64,000 nt of DNA from Paenibacillus tundrae (GTDB lineage Bacteria; Bacillota; Bacilli; Paenibacillales; Paenibacillaceae): positions 1 through 64,000 of the forward strand of contig NZ_JAUSTI010000014.1 in assembly GCF_030812775.1 (NCBI RefSeq), written 5' to 3'. The notes under the pieces are model-generated. The model saw only the letters and a program-made list of their open reading frames with translations. It made no database searches and was not told the DNA's origin. Positions 18,841 to 27,607 of the stretch are shown here, one piece after another; positions within the stretch are counted from its first letter, which is position 1; the number at the start of each line of letters is the position of its first letter. The translations under genes and the position numbers were made by a program.

Positions 18841-19509
18841 TCAATACTGCGTATTCCCTGACTGGCTTGTCTTACCTGAAGAGAACCCTTTGAACAAAGT
18901 AGGCACCTTCGAATATCTGGTGTTCGTAATTTTTCCTTTGGTACTGCTGCTGTCGGTTCGCAAAATGGAATCCTTCACATTGGAAATGTTCGAATTATCT
19001 ACATTCATGTTCACGGCATAGGATGTGCCTCCATTTTGACGAACGAGCTTGCCAATATCATCTGCTCTGAAATTTTTGATGTTAATAGTTCCGGATGCAT
19101 TCATCTGAAATACTTTGTCATATGCTTTGTAGGCTGCTCCCCCCGTAATGTTTACCGTTCCTGACGATTTCAAGGTCAATGCATCCTCTCCAACATCCTT
19201 CCAGGTGACATTCTCAATGTTACAGCTACCATAACAGTGCACGCCATCAGCTGCTGGCGCTTCAATGACTACGTTCTTCAATGTAGCGCCTGCCTCAAGG
19301 CGAAAGATCGGCTTTTGATTTTCCTTTTGACTGCCATCACCAAGTGTGTTCGGATCAGCAGCGACGCTTTTCCCTTTTCCATCATACGTCTTGCCCTTCT
19401 CTACAATGATGGTTGTCTTCACGATCTCGGGAGCAGCAGAAGCAGGAATTGCACCAAATACGGAAGCGACCAGACCAACCGACAATAACACCGTTAACAA
19501 CTTTTTCAT
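18841..19509 (-). CDS. Secreted pectate lyase, polysaccharide lyase family 3
   Basis: A 222-residue extracellular enzyme that cleaves polygalacturonate by calcium-dependent beta-elimination. It has a Sec signal peptide ending near ASAAP, and the PL3 features [36 protein letters not shown] and [10 protein letters not shown], which contain calcium and substrate residues of the parallel beta-helix. Length matches PL3 (about 200 residues mature). GAGGAGG precedes the ATG. It is monocistronic and links to the pectin-related GH105/GH112 genes at 55-58 kb. Confidence 0.93.
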   Translation of the reverse strand: MKKLLTVLLSVGLVASVFGAIPASAAPEIVKTTIIVEKGKTYDGKGKSVAADPNTLGDGSQKENQKPIFRLEAGATLKNVVIEAPAADGVHCYGSCNIENVTWKDVGEDALTLKSSGTVNITGGAAYKAYDKVFQMNASGTINIKNFRADDIGKLVRQNGGTSYAVNMNVDNSNISNVKDSILRTDSSSTKGKITNTRYSKVPTLFKGFSSGKTSQSGNTQY

Positions 19510-19780
19510 CGAAAACGTCCTCCTCTATTGATATGAATTAGTAGCGCATAAGCTTACGCTTGTCTTCACGGTTCCCCAGATGTGCACCTCTGCTTGGAAC
19601 GTATCCTGATCCTACCAAATCAGGAATGTAACGAGAATAATCATTAGGTGATATGTCTTGGCATTCGCCTTGGAGCCTCCTTATCAGCACATTTTGTACG
19701 CCGGCTTATCCGGGCAGTATGCTATTCTGAACTTCAAATATGCTCTATTTAGGGCAGATGAACACATGAATATTGTGCAA

Positions 19781-19824
19781 AAAGAGCAAAAGATCACGCC
19801 ATCTGTAACCAGATAACGTGATCT
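19781..19824 (-). terminator. Terminator of the radical SAM gene
   Basis: The minus-strand hairpin with arms AGATCACG (19791-19798) and its complement (19817-19824) plus an inner ATCTG/CAGAT pair is followed by two T-rich runs. The rest of 19510-19780 is the upstream region of the pectate lyase, where I see a short CCTGAT/ATCAGG hairpin (19607-19628) and nothing else clear. Confidence 0.75.
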
Positions 19825-19858
19825 CAACTTGAATATTTGTTATGTGTAACGATGCCAA

Positions 19859-20734
19859 CTATGCGCCAAACCGCTGGCGATACCCACACTTGCGGCACAA
19901 TTCTTCCACGGCTTGTCTCTTCGAGAATCCATAAAATAAGTTATTGGCTCGTTCCCCATCAACAATCTCCGAGAATGACTTCTCATGTACGTTGCCTAAG
20001 TTAATTACACCTTCGCCATCCAGGCAACACGGTACAACCGTGCCATCCACCAAAACGGCTGCCTGACTACGAAGTGCGTGACAGAAGCCTTTGCCGTCAT
20101 CCTCTGGTGCATCTAAGCTTGGCCACTGGAATTCATGATCTTGATTGAGGTATACATTCGGAGCGATTTTGACACCGCTACCTGGTACGACCTTTTCTTC
20201 GATCCGAAAATCCAAGTCAAACTCCCGCTCCAATACTTCAAGCGTTTCCCGGTTTCGGTTCATCTGAGCATTCGTAAAGTTATCCTGTGTCAGGTTCCAT
20301 AGTCGGAATGAAATAATAACATTATGTTTCACGGCTTCACGAACAAAGGTCAACACGTTATTCAAATATCCTTCGCGGTCTGTCGAGCCTTCATGTCCGT
20401 CGAAGCTGTGCAAGGAAAAGTTCATCTGACGTAACGCTGGCTTGCCTAGCAGCTTATGCTGTGTTTTGGGCAGTAGCGTACCATTGGTCGTGATGTTGAC
20501 CTTGAACCCCTTCTCGTGTGCAGAATCCAGCAGCAGATCGATTTTGGGATGCAGTAACGGCTCACCTTTGACGTGAAGATATATGTGTTTGGTATGTGGC
20601 TTAATCTGATCCAGTATATTATTAAAGACGTCAGGGTCAATGAAATTTTTGGCACGCTTGGTCTGCGGACAGAAGCTGCACGCCAAGTTACAGATGCTTG
20701 TAATTTCGATGTAGACTTTCTTGAATGTTTTCAA
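19859..20734 (-). CDS. Radical SAM/SPASM domain protein
   Basis: An iron-sulfur enzyme of about 291 residues. The radical SAM cluster motif is CNLACSFC near the N-terminus; the C-terminus holds cysteines in PCCLDGEG and CRKCGYRQRFG, which are consistent with a SPASM-type auxiliary cluster. HVKGEPLLHPK and NITTNGTLLP are typical of the family. The substrate is unknown; no peptide precursor gene is seen beside it, so a RiPP role is not supported. A TTG start at 20734 gives the family-like N-terminus LKTFKKVYIE; an ATG at 20806 would add 24 residues and lacks a binding site. A promoter TTGTTC-17-TATAAT (20844-20872) lies upstream. Confidence 0.82.
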   Translation of the reverse strand: MKTFKKVYIEITSICNLACSFCPQTKRAKNFIDPDVFNNILDQIKPHTKHIYLHVKGEPLLHPKIDLLLDSAHEKGFKVNITTNGTLLPKTQHKLLGKPALRQMNFSLHSFDGHEGSTDREGYLNNVLTFVREAVKHNVIISFRLWNLTQDNFTNAQMNRNRETLEVLEREFDLDFRIEEKVVPGSGVKIAPNVYLNQDHEFQWPSLDAPEDDGKGFCHALRSQAAVLVDGTVVPCCLDGEGVINLGNVHEKSFSEIVDGERANNLFYGFSKRQAVEELCRKCGYRQRFGA

Positions 20735-20843
20735 CTCGGATCCCCATTCTTCTCCGGAGGGAGAGCGTCCCACCTTCATTTCGTGATATAACGATAACAC
20801 TTTCATTCGTGAACGATCAAAGCGTTCTTTTGGAACAACCTCT

Positions 20844-20872
20844 ATTATATCGGGTTAGGAAGTAGGGAACAA
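20844..20872 (-). promoter_or_regulatory. Sigma-A promoter of the radical SAM gene
   Basis: On the minus strand TTGTTC (20867-20872), a 17-bp spacer and a perfect TATAAT (20844-20849). Transcription would begin near 20837, upstream of both possible start codons. Confidence 0.65.
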
Positions 20873-21010
20873 CAACGTTTCAAATCAGATTCCTGCTGCT
20901 CAGCCTAAGCAGAAATCTGGCACATCCCTTCTTTACATCTGACTTGCATGTGATATATGCTGGAGCTATAAATACCTGTTCAAAAAGTACTAAAACTGAA
21001 TATAGCAATG

Positions 21011-21092
21011 CACTGGGGGAGCCTAACGGCTGAGACGAATTAACTTTCGGACCCTTTGAACCTGATCTGGATCATACCAGCGGAGGGAAGTG
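21011..21092 (+). ncRNA. TPP riboswitch aptamer (thiMDE leader)
   Basis: Classic thi-box: CACT at the 5' end pairs with AGTG at the 3' end; between them are GGGGGAGC, GGCTGAGA, GGACCCTTTGAACCTGATC, TGGATCATACCAGC and GGAGGGAAG. It controls thiM-thiD-thiE. Between it and the terminator are two more perfect hairpins (21121-21149 and 21152-21164) that may take part in the switch. Confidence 0.96.
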
Positions 21093-21171
21093 GAGCGGCC
21101 TTTCAATAAACATCATGCGTTTCATCATACAGAATATGAATGATGAAAACCAATTGCGAATTGATCTTCAG

Positions 21172-21208
21172 CCCCACTCATTTCTCCGGAAATGGGCGGG
21201 GCTTTTTG
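21172..21208 (+). terminator. Riboswitch terminator before thiM
   Basis: GCCCC (21172-21176) pairs with GGGGC (21199-21203) around an inner ATTTC/GAAAT stem and is followed by TTTTT. It lies between the TPP aptamer and thiM and should form when TPP is bound. Confidence 0.88.
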
Positions 21209-21302
21209 CATTCTTAAAGACAGACAACATGCACTGAAATCAGGTCAAAATGTAGTCAAGATCCGGCTCCCAGCCTAGATGTACATACAAGGAGGAAAAC
21301 AG

Positions 21303-22127
21303 ATGTCTTACTTGGAACGTATACGCACTCAAAATCCGTTAGTGCACAATATCACCAACATTGTGGTAGCTCCCTTTGTAGCCAATGGCTTGCTTGCACT
21401 TGGAGCATCACCTTTTATGGCTTATGCACACGAGGAGGTTGCCGATGTTGCGAAAATGTCCGGCGCGGTCGTCCTCAACATTGGCACACTTAATAAAGAT
21501 GTTGTGCAGTCCATCCTGCTCGCTGGTATATCTGCCAACGCCCATCAAGTCCCTGTCGTGCTTGATCCTGTTGGCGCTGGTGCCACATCCTATCGCTCCG
21601 AGCAGGTTCAGATGCTCGTTCGTGAGCTACGTCTCACGATCTTGCGTGGCAATGTGGCAGAAGTCGCCAATGTTATTGGTGAGCACTGGAATAGCAAAGG
21701 TGTAGATGCTGGACAAGGTGAAGGAGATCGAATCGGAATAGCTGAGCGTGCAGCTCAAAAGTTAAACTGTATCGTTGTGATCACGGGTCGCGAAGATGTC
21801 ATTACGAATGGACATCTGACCTATCTCGTGAGCAACGGCCACGTCCTCTTAACTCAAGTTACCGGTGCGGGATGTCTGCTCAGTGCTGTAATTGGCGCAT
21901 TTGCAGCTGTGGCGACTGATAACAAGGAGCGTCTGGATAGCGTTGTAGAAGCTCTCGCCTTCTACGGCGTTGCTGCTGAGTTTGCTGCAGATCGTACGGA
22001 AAGCCAGGGCCCTGGCAGTTTCCAGATCGAGCTATTGAACCAACTTGACCTAGTATCCCCGTCGGTATTGCAACAACGTGCTCTTATTCGCCACATCCAT
22101 GGAGGTGAAGATAGACCATGCGTATAG
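21303..22127 (+). CDS. thiM: Hydroxyethylthiazole kinase (ThiM)
   Basis: A 274-residue cytosolic kinase that phosphorylates hydroxyethylthiazole for salvage into thiamine. Family features are [12 protein letters not shown] at the N-terminus, [21 protein letters not shown] and the catalytic [15 protein letters not shown] loop. The start at 21303 is fixed by AGGAGG 7 bases upstream. First gene of the thiM-thiD-thiE operon behind a TPP riboswitch; it overlaps thiD by 10 bases. Confidence 0.96.
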   Translation: MSYLERIRTQNPLVHNITNIVVAPFVANGLLALGASPFMAYAHEEVADVAKMSGAVVLNIGTLNKDVVQSILLAGISANAHQVPVVLDPVGAGATSYRSEQVQMLVRELRLTILRGNVAEVANVIGEHWNSKGVDAGQGEGDRIGIAERAAQKLNCIVVITGREDVITNGHLTYLVSNGHVLLTQVTGAGCLLSAVIGAFAAVATDNKERLDSVVEALAFYGVAAEFAADRTESQGPGSFQIELLNQLDLVSPSVLQQRALIRHIHGGEDRPCV

Positions 22128-22927
22128 CTCAGGCTCTAACAATCGCTGGATCGGACAATGGCGGCGGTGCTGGAATTCAAGCCGATCTCAAAACTTTTCA
22201 AGAACTTGATGTATACGGTATGACCGTCATTACTGCCATTGCGGCACAGAATACAACAGGAGTTCAAGGTGTATTTCCGATTTCGTATGAAGGCATAGCC
22301 CAACAGCTCGATTCGACCGGAGACGACTTCAAGCCAAATGCGGTGAAAACAGGCATGCTCTACAGTACGGAAATTATTCAATTGGTTGCCGAGAAATGGC
22401 GCCATTATGAATGGTCTAATCTGGTCATTGATCCCGTTATGGTAGCCAAGGGCGGCGCTCCGCTACTTCAGCAGCAGGCTATTCAGACACTGATTACGGA
22501 GCTCATCCCGCATGCACAGATCACCACGCCAAACATTCCTGAAGCTGAACTGCTGACAGGCATGTCCATTCGAAGTTTAAGTGAACGGGAAGAGGCAGCC
22601 CGGCGCCTTGTGCAGATGGGTTCTACGTATGCCTTGATCAAAGGCGGCCATGATACGGGCGGCATGATTGTAGATGTACTCTATGATGGGCAGTCCTTCC
22701 ACTATCTGGAGAACATTCGAATTGTGACCCCTCATACTCACGGAACAGGCTGTACGTATTCTGCCGCCATTACGGCTGAACTGGCGAAAGGTTCGTCCGT
22801 TCTGGCTGCCGTCACGACTGCGAGAGCATTCATTCAGGCAGCCATTGAGGATGAGCTCGGTATTGGCGCTGGACATGGACCGACGAATCATTTTGCGTAT
22901 CAGCGCAGGCAACGAGGTGAGAAGTGA
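22118..22927 (+). CDS. thiD: Hydroxymethylpyrimidine/phosphomethylpyrimidine kinase (ThiD)
   Basis: A 269-residue ribokinase-fold enzyme that phosphorylates HMP and HMP-P. Features are [19 protein letters not shown] at the N-terminus, [26 protein letters not shown] and the anion hole [11 protein letters not shown]. The GGAGGTGA site lies within the end of thiM. It overlaps thiM by 10 and thiE by 1 base. Confidence 0.96.
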   Translation: MRIAQALTIAGSDNGGGAGIQADLKTFQELDVYGMTVITAIAAQNTTGVQGVFPISYEGIAQQLDSTGDDFKPNAVKTGMLYSTEIIQLVAEKWRHYEWSNLVIDPVMVAKGGAPLLQQQAIQTLITELIPHAQITTPNIPEAELLTGMSIRSLSEREEAARRLVQMGSTYALIKGGHDTGGMIVDVLYDGQSFHYLENIRIVTPHTHGTGCTYSAAITAELAKGSSVLAAVTTARAFIQAAIEDELGIGAGHGPTNHFAYQRRQRGEK

Positions 22928-23592
22928 TGCATGAGCTGAATGCAGAAGCGGTGCGACGCGCAATGCAGGTGTATTTGGTGATGGGCAGCGTGAATACCAC
23001 GCAAGACCCTGTGGAGGTGTTGCGCCAGGCGATTGCTGGCGGCATTACGTTGTTCCAGTTCCGGGAAAAAGGAACTGGTGCCCTGGTTGGCGAAGCCCGC
23101 CTAGCTCTGGCATGGCGGCTTCGCGAGGTGTGCAGCCAGCACGGAATACCGTTCATCGTGAACGATGATGTGGAGCTGGCTGTAGCTGTGGAGGCCGACG
23201 GTGTACATGTCGGCCAAGACGATGCGGACGCGGCACTTGTACGCGCCCGTATTGGAGCTGGGCGGATGCTTGGCGTATCCGCCCACTCCGTGGAGGAAGC
23301 CCGCCGTGCGATGCAGGCGGGTGCCGACTATCTTGGCGTCGGGCCAATGTACCCGACGCGCTCCAAAGCGGATGCCCATGCTGTGCTGGGCCCCGCAGGG
23401 GTTGCGGAACTGCGCGCCGCAGGCATCGCAGTTCCGGTGGTGGGTATCGGCGGCATTACGCCCGATACCACGGCCGCCGTGATGGCGGCTGGAGCCGACG
23501 GCGTAGCCGTCATCTCCGCCATTGCGGGCGCGGCCGACGTGCGCGCAGCGGCTGCGCGGTTCGCTGCGGCGGTGCTTGGGATGCTGGCGTAG
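22927..23592 (+). CDS. thiE: Thiamine phosphate synthase (ThiE)
   Basis: A 221-residue TIM-barrel enzyme that joins HMP-PP and thiazole phosphate to thiamine phosphate. Features are LFQFREKGTG, FIVNDDVELA, DGVHVGQDD, LGVSAHSVEEA, YLGVGPMYPT and VVGIGGITPD. ATG at 22927 overlaps the thiD stop (TGATG). The second half of the gene is strikingly GC-rich (about 67-78 % in the 60-base blocks from 23401 to 23580 by hand count) with an Ala/Gly-rich C-terminus, unlike thiM and thiD. Confidence 0.95.
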   Translation: MHELNAEAVRRAMQVYLVMGSVNTTQDPVEVLRQAIAGGITLFQFREKGTGALVGEARLALAWRLREVCSQHGIPFIVNDDVELAVAVEADGVHVGQDDADAALVRARIGAGRMLGVSAHSVEEARRAMQAGADYLGVGPMYPTRSKADAHAVLGPAGVAELRAAGIAVPVVGIGGITPDTTAAVMAAGADGVAVISAIAGAADVRAAAARFAAAVLGMLA

Positions 23593-23635
23593 CCATGCAT
23601 CCCTGCACCGCGGCAACCCCGCCGGGGCGCAGGGG

Positions 23636-23740
23636 TTATGCGCTGAGCCTGTCCGTCGCGTCTACATCATTTAGCTTTATTGCATAGGGTTTATGCGCTG
23701 AGCCCATGCCTCGCATCTACATCCTTTAGCTTTATTGCAT
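23636..23740. repeat. Two 50-bp tandem repeats downstream of thiE
   Basis: Copies at 23636-23685 and 23691-23740 begin TTATGCGCTGAGCC and end TTTAGCTTTATTGCAT; 44 of 50 bases agree. They follow a GC-rich hairpin (23600-23635) without a T-run that may act as the thiE 3' end. The function is unknown. Confidence 0.7.
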
Positions 23741-24196
23741 TATGAATCATGGATTAAGCATTACACATTATGAACTACGTAACTTTTACACACATTAACC
23801 TCCGACACAGCTCTAGATATACCCCAGAAAACTCCGCATTGAATTCACGCTTGAATTCAAAGACTTCATTTGCATCAATATCAGCAAGATTGTCTATACC
23901 TATAATGTTGAAGTAACCTCATTCATGTTCATAAACCGTCTGTGAATGGTTTGGGTTTGTCTACGAGTAACTTTTGGTCATAGTTCGTAATCATTGATTA
24001 GTATGGCGTAACGATTCACAATCTATATACAAAATATGATGCAGCTGTCGAATTGATATCCTGTATGCTTCTTGTTTTCTTCTTGCTCTCTTCTTGTTTG
24101 CTCCCTCTCGGTTTCCTATCATTCACTTCGGTTTCTCCTTCCTACTGTGCTTCTCCTTAAAATTTAGTTTAGGTGCTACATTCAAATATGACAGGG
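23741..24196. other. Gene-free intergenic stretch, possible decayed coding remnant
   Basis: No complete gene was found. On the minus strand about 23770-23905 reads as a 45-codon open stretch (GIDNLADIDANEVFEF...) with a stop just upstream and no start codon, which looks protein-like and may be a remnant. The part 24060-24160 is pyrimidine-rich on the plus strand. Confidence 0.3.
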
Positions 24197-24227
24197 TTGA
24201 CTCTCACGTAACGTGACACTGTACAAT
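24197..24227 (+). promoter_or_regulatory. MerR-type promoter with 19-bp spacer
   Basis: TTGACT (24197-24202) and TACAAT (24222-24227) are separated by 19 bp, the over-long spacing that MerR-family activators correct by DNA distortion. The spacer holds the palindrome TCACGT-A-ACGTGA (24204-24216). The regulator gene starts 25 bp downstream, so it most likely controls itself. Confidence 0.8.
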
Positions 24228-24251
24228 CGGTGATGTAAGGAGGTTGGAATC

Positions 24252-25001
24252 ATGGCCATGAAGGTAAAAGAAGTCGCTAAGCTCGCCTCGATCAGTGTGC
24301 GCACACTGCATCACTATGATGAGATTGGTTTGTTAACACCGGATGAAGTCACTTCAGCAGGGTATCGACTATATTCAGATGCCAATCTAGACATGCTGCA
24401 ACAGATTTTATTTTTCAAAGAACTCGACTTCTCACTGAAAGATATCAAAGACATTATAAATAGCCCTTCCTTCAATCGGGAGGAAGCACTTCAGATGCAC
24501 CGCCAGATCCTTATGGAGAAAAGAGAACGATTAGACCGTATGATTGCCACCATTGATAAAAGTGTTCTGCATATGAGAGGAGACATCGATATGACGACGA
24601 AGGAACAATTTGAAGGTTTTAACTTCAAGGAGAACCCATACGAACAGGAAGCGCGTCAGCGCTGGGGGAATAAAGCGGTAGACCAGGCGAATGAAAAGTT
24701 ACAACGCTCATCACCCAACGAACAAAAGGCAATGTCAGATCAGATGAATAGCATCTTTACTCATTTGGCAACGCTTCGTGACACTTCACCCGGATCGGAT
24801 GAATCCCAGATGGTCATTGCGGAGTGGTACACCTATCTGAACCAGATGGGGCATTATTCACCTGAGGCTTTTCGAGGATTAGGTCAGATGTATGTGGATG
24901 ATGAACGCTTCACTCGTAACATTGACCAATTTGGCGAAGGATTAGCTGCGTTTATGAAAGAAGCCATGGCGATCTTTGCGGATCAGCAGCAAGCAGACTA
25001 G
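24252..25001 (+). CDS. MerR-family regulator with TipAS drug-binding domain (Mta/TipA-like)
   Basis: A 249-residue activator: MerR winged helix (about 3-75; SVRTLHHYDEIGLL, AGYRLY), a long coiled-coil dimerisation helix, and a C-terminal TipAS-type domain (about 115-245; WGNKA, MGHYSPEAFRGLGQMY), which in TipAL and Mta binds antibiotics or hydrophobic drugs. AAGGAGG precedes the ATG. Its own promoter has the 19-bp MerR spacer. No transporter gene follows, so its regulon is elsewhere or only itself. Confidence 0.9.
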   Translation: MAMKVKEVAKLASISVRTLHHYDEIGLLTPDEVTSAGYRLYSDANLDMLQQILFFKELDFSLKDIKDIINSPSFNREEALQMHRQILMEKRERLDRMIATIDKSVLHMRGDIDMTTKEQFEGFNFKENPYEQEARQRWGNKAVDQANEKLQRSSPNEQKAMSDQMNSIFTHLATLRDTSPGSDESQMVIAEWYTYLNQMGHYSPEAFRGLGQMYVDDERFTRNIDQFGEGLAAFMKEAMAIFADQQQAD

Positions 25002-25108
25002 ATACAGCCCGCCGCAGAGCATTTTCAGACACGCCCTAGACTCGGGTTCCCTCTATGATTCACACACGCTAGATCCAAACCCTATTCACAGGGTAAAATA
25101 TCATCACC

Positions 25109-25145
25109 AAAAAAGGGACGCACGCCTTCTGGCGTTACGTCCCTT
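25109..25145 (-). terminator. Terminator of the small membrane protein gene
   Basis: Arms GGGACG (25115-25120) and CGTCCC (25138-25143) with an inner CGCC/GGCG stem are followed on the minus strand by six Ts. It lies between the MerR gene and the convergent membrane protein gene. Confidence 0.85.
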
Positions 25146-25245
25146 CATGCTTATTTCTCAGCCGCAATGTGAAGGAGCCTCTCGGCACATTCACTCTGAG
25201 ATTTTTTGGAATGAAGAATATAGGTTACTTCCCTACCTCAACTGA

Positions 25246-25725
25246 TTATGCTCTCGGAGCGTGGTCTGTGGATGAGGCTTCGGTTGCCATACTGGTTTTT
25301 GCCATTCGGCCAGGAATCTGCCATGCGGATACGATCGCAAGACCAATAAACAACAGATCCATCGGTTCACCGAAATAGTCCGAGAACGTTTCGATAAACG
25401 CATTAACGATCTCGCCGTCAAATACCAATTGCATAAAACTCTCATCAAACATCTCGGATGCAAAATAAACCACCGTCAAGTATTTCCCTAGTACAATGCC
25501 GACAAGCGCAAAAATGACCGCAATCACTTTATGTACTGTTGCAATGCGTTTGTTGGACAACAACACGACAGCATAACCTGTCAGTGCACCAATGAGAATT
25601 GCAATTAAACCTACCTCATATTCAGTCATTGCTGCGACTGCAGCCCATATGGCACCACCCACAATTGCCGCAATTAACCCGCCGATAATCGGCATCCCAA
25701 TCTTGATTCCTTGCTTTTCTTCCAC
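25246..25725 (-). CDS. Small integral membrane protein of unknown function
   Basis: A 159-residue protein with about four hydrophobic helices: GLIAAIVGGAIWAAVAAM, IAILIGALTGYAVVLL, VIAVIFALVGIVLGKYL and LLFIGLAIVSAWQIP. The GTG start at 25725 is preferred because GGAGGG lies 9 bases upstream; a TTG at 25767 would add 14 polar residues. The fold with a GxxG-rich first hairpin recalls small conserved membrane proteins of Bacilli but no family was recognised with confidence. Monocistronic. Confidence 0.7.
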   Translation of the reverse strand: MEEKQGIKIGMPIIGGLIAAIVGGAIWAAVAAMTEYEVGLIAILIGALTGYAVVLLSNKRIATVHKVIAVIFALVGIVLGKYLTVVYFASEMFDESFMQLVFDGEIVNAFIETFSDYFGEPMDLLFIGLAIVSAWQIPGRMAKTSMATEASSTDHAPRA

Positions 25726-25943
25726 GATGTCTTTCCCTCCTGAGTCATGCTTAGGCTTATTTCCCAAAATTCACCTAACTAATAAAACCACATTTCATTT
25801 GTTAATTCAACCATTTTCTACGATGATGAAGTTGTAAGCGATATCCAAGCTGGCTCAGTGGTGCGCCTTTCATGACCCGCGTAAAATTGGACAATTCCCT
25901 GTAGAATACCGTCAAATCTCAGCCAAACAAACGTAAACAAACA

Positions 25944-25986
25944 CAAAAAAAACTCCCCACTATTCAACATGACATAAGGAGAGTCC
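25944..25986 (-). terminator. Terminator of dgk-dck
   Basis: On the minus strand ACTCTCC pairs with GGGGAGT across a loop and is followed by eight Ts, directly after the dck stop. Confidence 0.8.
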
Positions 25987-26004
25987 ATTTCCATTCTATT
26001 TATC

Positions 26005-26661
26005 TTAACGCTGTGCTTCCTTCGCTGGTGTAATCACAGCCGCAATCTGTGCCAGAATTGCATCAACCGATGCCGAATCATGCACATCATATTCATCAAT
26101 GTTCAAGCGCAGTACCGGACAAGCTGTGAATTGATCGATCCATACGGAGTAGCGCTCATGCATATGCTCCCAATACGAGCGGTCTGTCTGAATCTCCATC
26201 TCACGTCCACGTTCGGTAATCCGGTTCAGAATGGATGGCAAGCTGCCTTCCAGGTAGATCAGTACATCCGGATGCGGGAAATATGGCGTCATAACCATAG
26301 CTTCGAACAAGCTGCTGTAGGTTTCAAAATCCGTTGCAGACATTGTACCTTGATCCGCATGCATCTGTGCAAAGATCCCCGTATCTTCATAGATCGAACG
26401 ATCCTGTACGAATCCTCCACCCATTTCAAAAATTTTCTTCTGCTCCTTAAAACGTTCTGCCAAGAAGTAGATCTGCAGATGGAAGCTCCACCGTTCAAAA
26501 TCATGATAAAACTTCTCTAGATACGGATTATGATCTACCTGTTCCAGAGAGGTTTTGAAATTCAAACGCTCCGCAAGCGCTGCTGTCAGTGTGGATTTAC
26601 CCACACCAACGGTACCTGCGACGGTAATTAATGCATTGGTCGGAATGCCATAGTTATTCAT
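26005..26661 (-). CDS. dck: Deoxyadenosine/deoxycytidine kinase
   Basis: A 218-residue cytosolic kinase of deoxynucleoside salvage. P-loop GTVGVGKST, the substrate-region HNPYLEKFYHDFERWSF, the DRS motif in VQDRSIYED and lid residues RGREME match the Bacillus subtilis Dck. The start overlaps the upstream dgk stop (ATGA), indicating translational coupling; AAAGGAGT lies upstream. Confidence 0.94.
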   Translation of the reverse strand: MNNYGIPTNALITVAGTVGVGKSTLTAALAERLNFKTSLEQVDHNPYLEKFYHDFERWSFHLQIYFLAERFKEQKKIFEMGGGFVQDRSIYEDTGIFAQMHADQGTMSATDFETYSSLFEAMVMTPYFPHPDVLIYLEGSLPSILNRITERGREMEIQTDRSYWEHMHERYSVWIDQFTACPVLRLNIDEYDVHDSASVDAILAQIAAVITPAKEAQR

Positions 26662-27281
26662 GTGATATACTCCTTTACCTGGTTAACGATCTGCTTAAAA
26701 TGTTCTGGATGCTCTACAAAATCGAGTGCTTCTGCATCCACTTTAATAATAATCGGAGGATTAGGGCTGTCTGCTAAATAGGCCATGCCTGTTTTGTAAT
26801 CAGCAATAAGCTGTTCCATATACGCAGGATCCATGTCCTGCTCGAAGGATCTGCCTCGCTTGTTGATCCGATACATCAAGGTATCAAGCTCTGCTTCAAT
26901 GTACAGCACCAAGTTAGGTTTCGGCAGGTCATCGGTTAACAGATGATAAATTTGACGGTACTTGTCCCGCTTCGTGCCTTTCAAGGTGCGTTCGGCAAAA
27001 ATCATATTTTTGTAGATATGATAATCCGAAATGACGGGTGTATGCTGCTGCACATAGTGAGCGCCGGTATCTTCCAATTGCTTAAATCGATTACATAGAA
27101 AAAACATCTCAAGCTGGAAGCTCCACTCATCTATATCCTGATAGAAGGAAGCCAGAAATGGATTCTCTTCTACGATCTCCTTCACTAGCGGAAGATTCAA
27201 CTCCTGAGAAAGCATCGTTGCGAGCGTTGTTTTCCCAGCACCAATTGGACCCTCCACAGCAATAAACGGGGCTGATTTCAT
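26658..27281 (-). CDS. dgk: Deoxyguanosine kinase
   Basis: A 207-residue kinase for purine deoxynucleosides, mainly deoxyguanosine. P-loop GPIGAGKTT, ENPFLASFYQDIDEWSFQ, SDYHIYKN in place of the DRS loop, and RGRSFEQ match Bacillus subtilis Dgk. It is first in a two-gene salvage operon with dck. GGAGGAAC precedes the ATG. Confidence 0.94.
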   Translation of the reverse strand: MKSAPFIAVEGPIGAGKTTLATMLSQELNLPLVKEIVEENPFLASFYQDIDEWSFQLEMFFLCNRFKQLEDTGAHYVQQHTPVISDYHIYKNMIFAERTLKGTKRDKYRQIYHLLTDDLPKPNLVLYIEAELDTLMYRINKRGRSFEQDMDPAYMEQLIADYKTGMAYLADSPNPPIIIKVDAEALDFVEHPEHFKQIVNQVKEYIT

Positions 27282-27607
27282 CGTGTTCCTGTTCCTCCTC
27301 GTGCTTATGCGTGTTTCCGTTTCTCTATAGACCTCACCTATTGTATCACAGCTTCGTAGCGTCGAAGGCCAGTATTTTATGTATAAATTGAATATTGTGC
27401 GTATTCACGTAACAGAGCTAAACATTCATCGGATGAAAGACCCTTATACCCACTTTTGGAACTATAAGTCGAAAGTTATATATTCAAATGATTTTATAAA
27501 TGGTAAAATAACCCTCTTACTATTATTATTATATTTTAATCCACATACAAGACTACCGAGCCTGTATATTACTACATATCATCATGCTCTAAGGAGAGAT
27601 TAGATAC
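27282..27607. other. Divergent intergenic region between dgk and a lipoprotein gene
   Basis: AT-rich region with no gene that I support. It must hold the promoters of dgk-dck and of the lipoprotein gene; a TAAAAT box at about 27504 is a candidate for the latter. A short TAT triplet run lies near 27520-27535. Confidence 0.4.

Noticed and set aside
23600-23635. GC-rich hairpin after thiE as an intrinsic terminator
   Set aside because: It lacks a T-run, so only structure, not termination, is supported.
24065-24160. 31-codon hydrophobic frame MLLVFFLLSSC...
   Set aside because: No ribosome binding site; the frame follows from a pyrimidine-rich strand.
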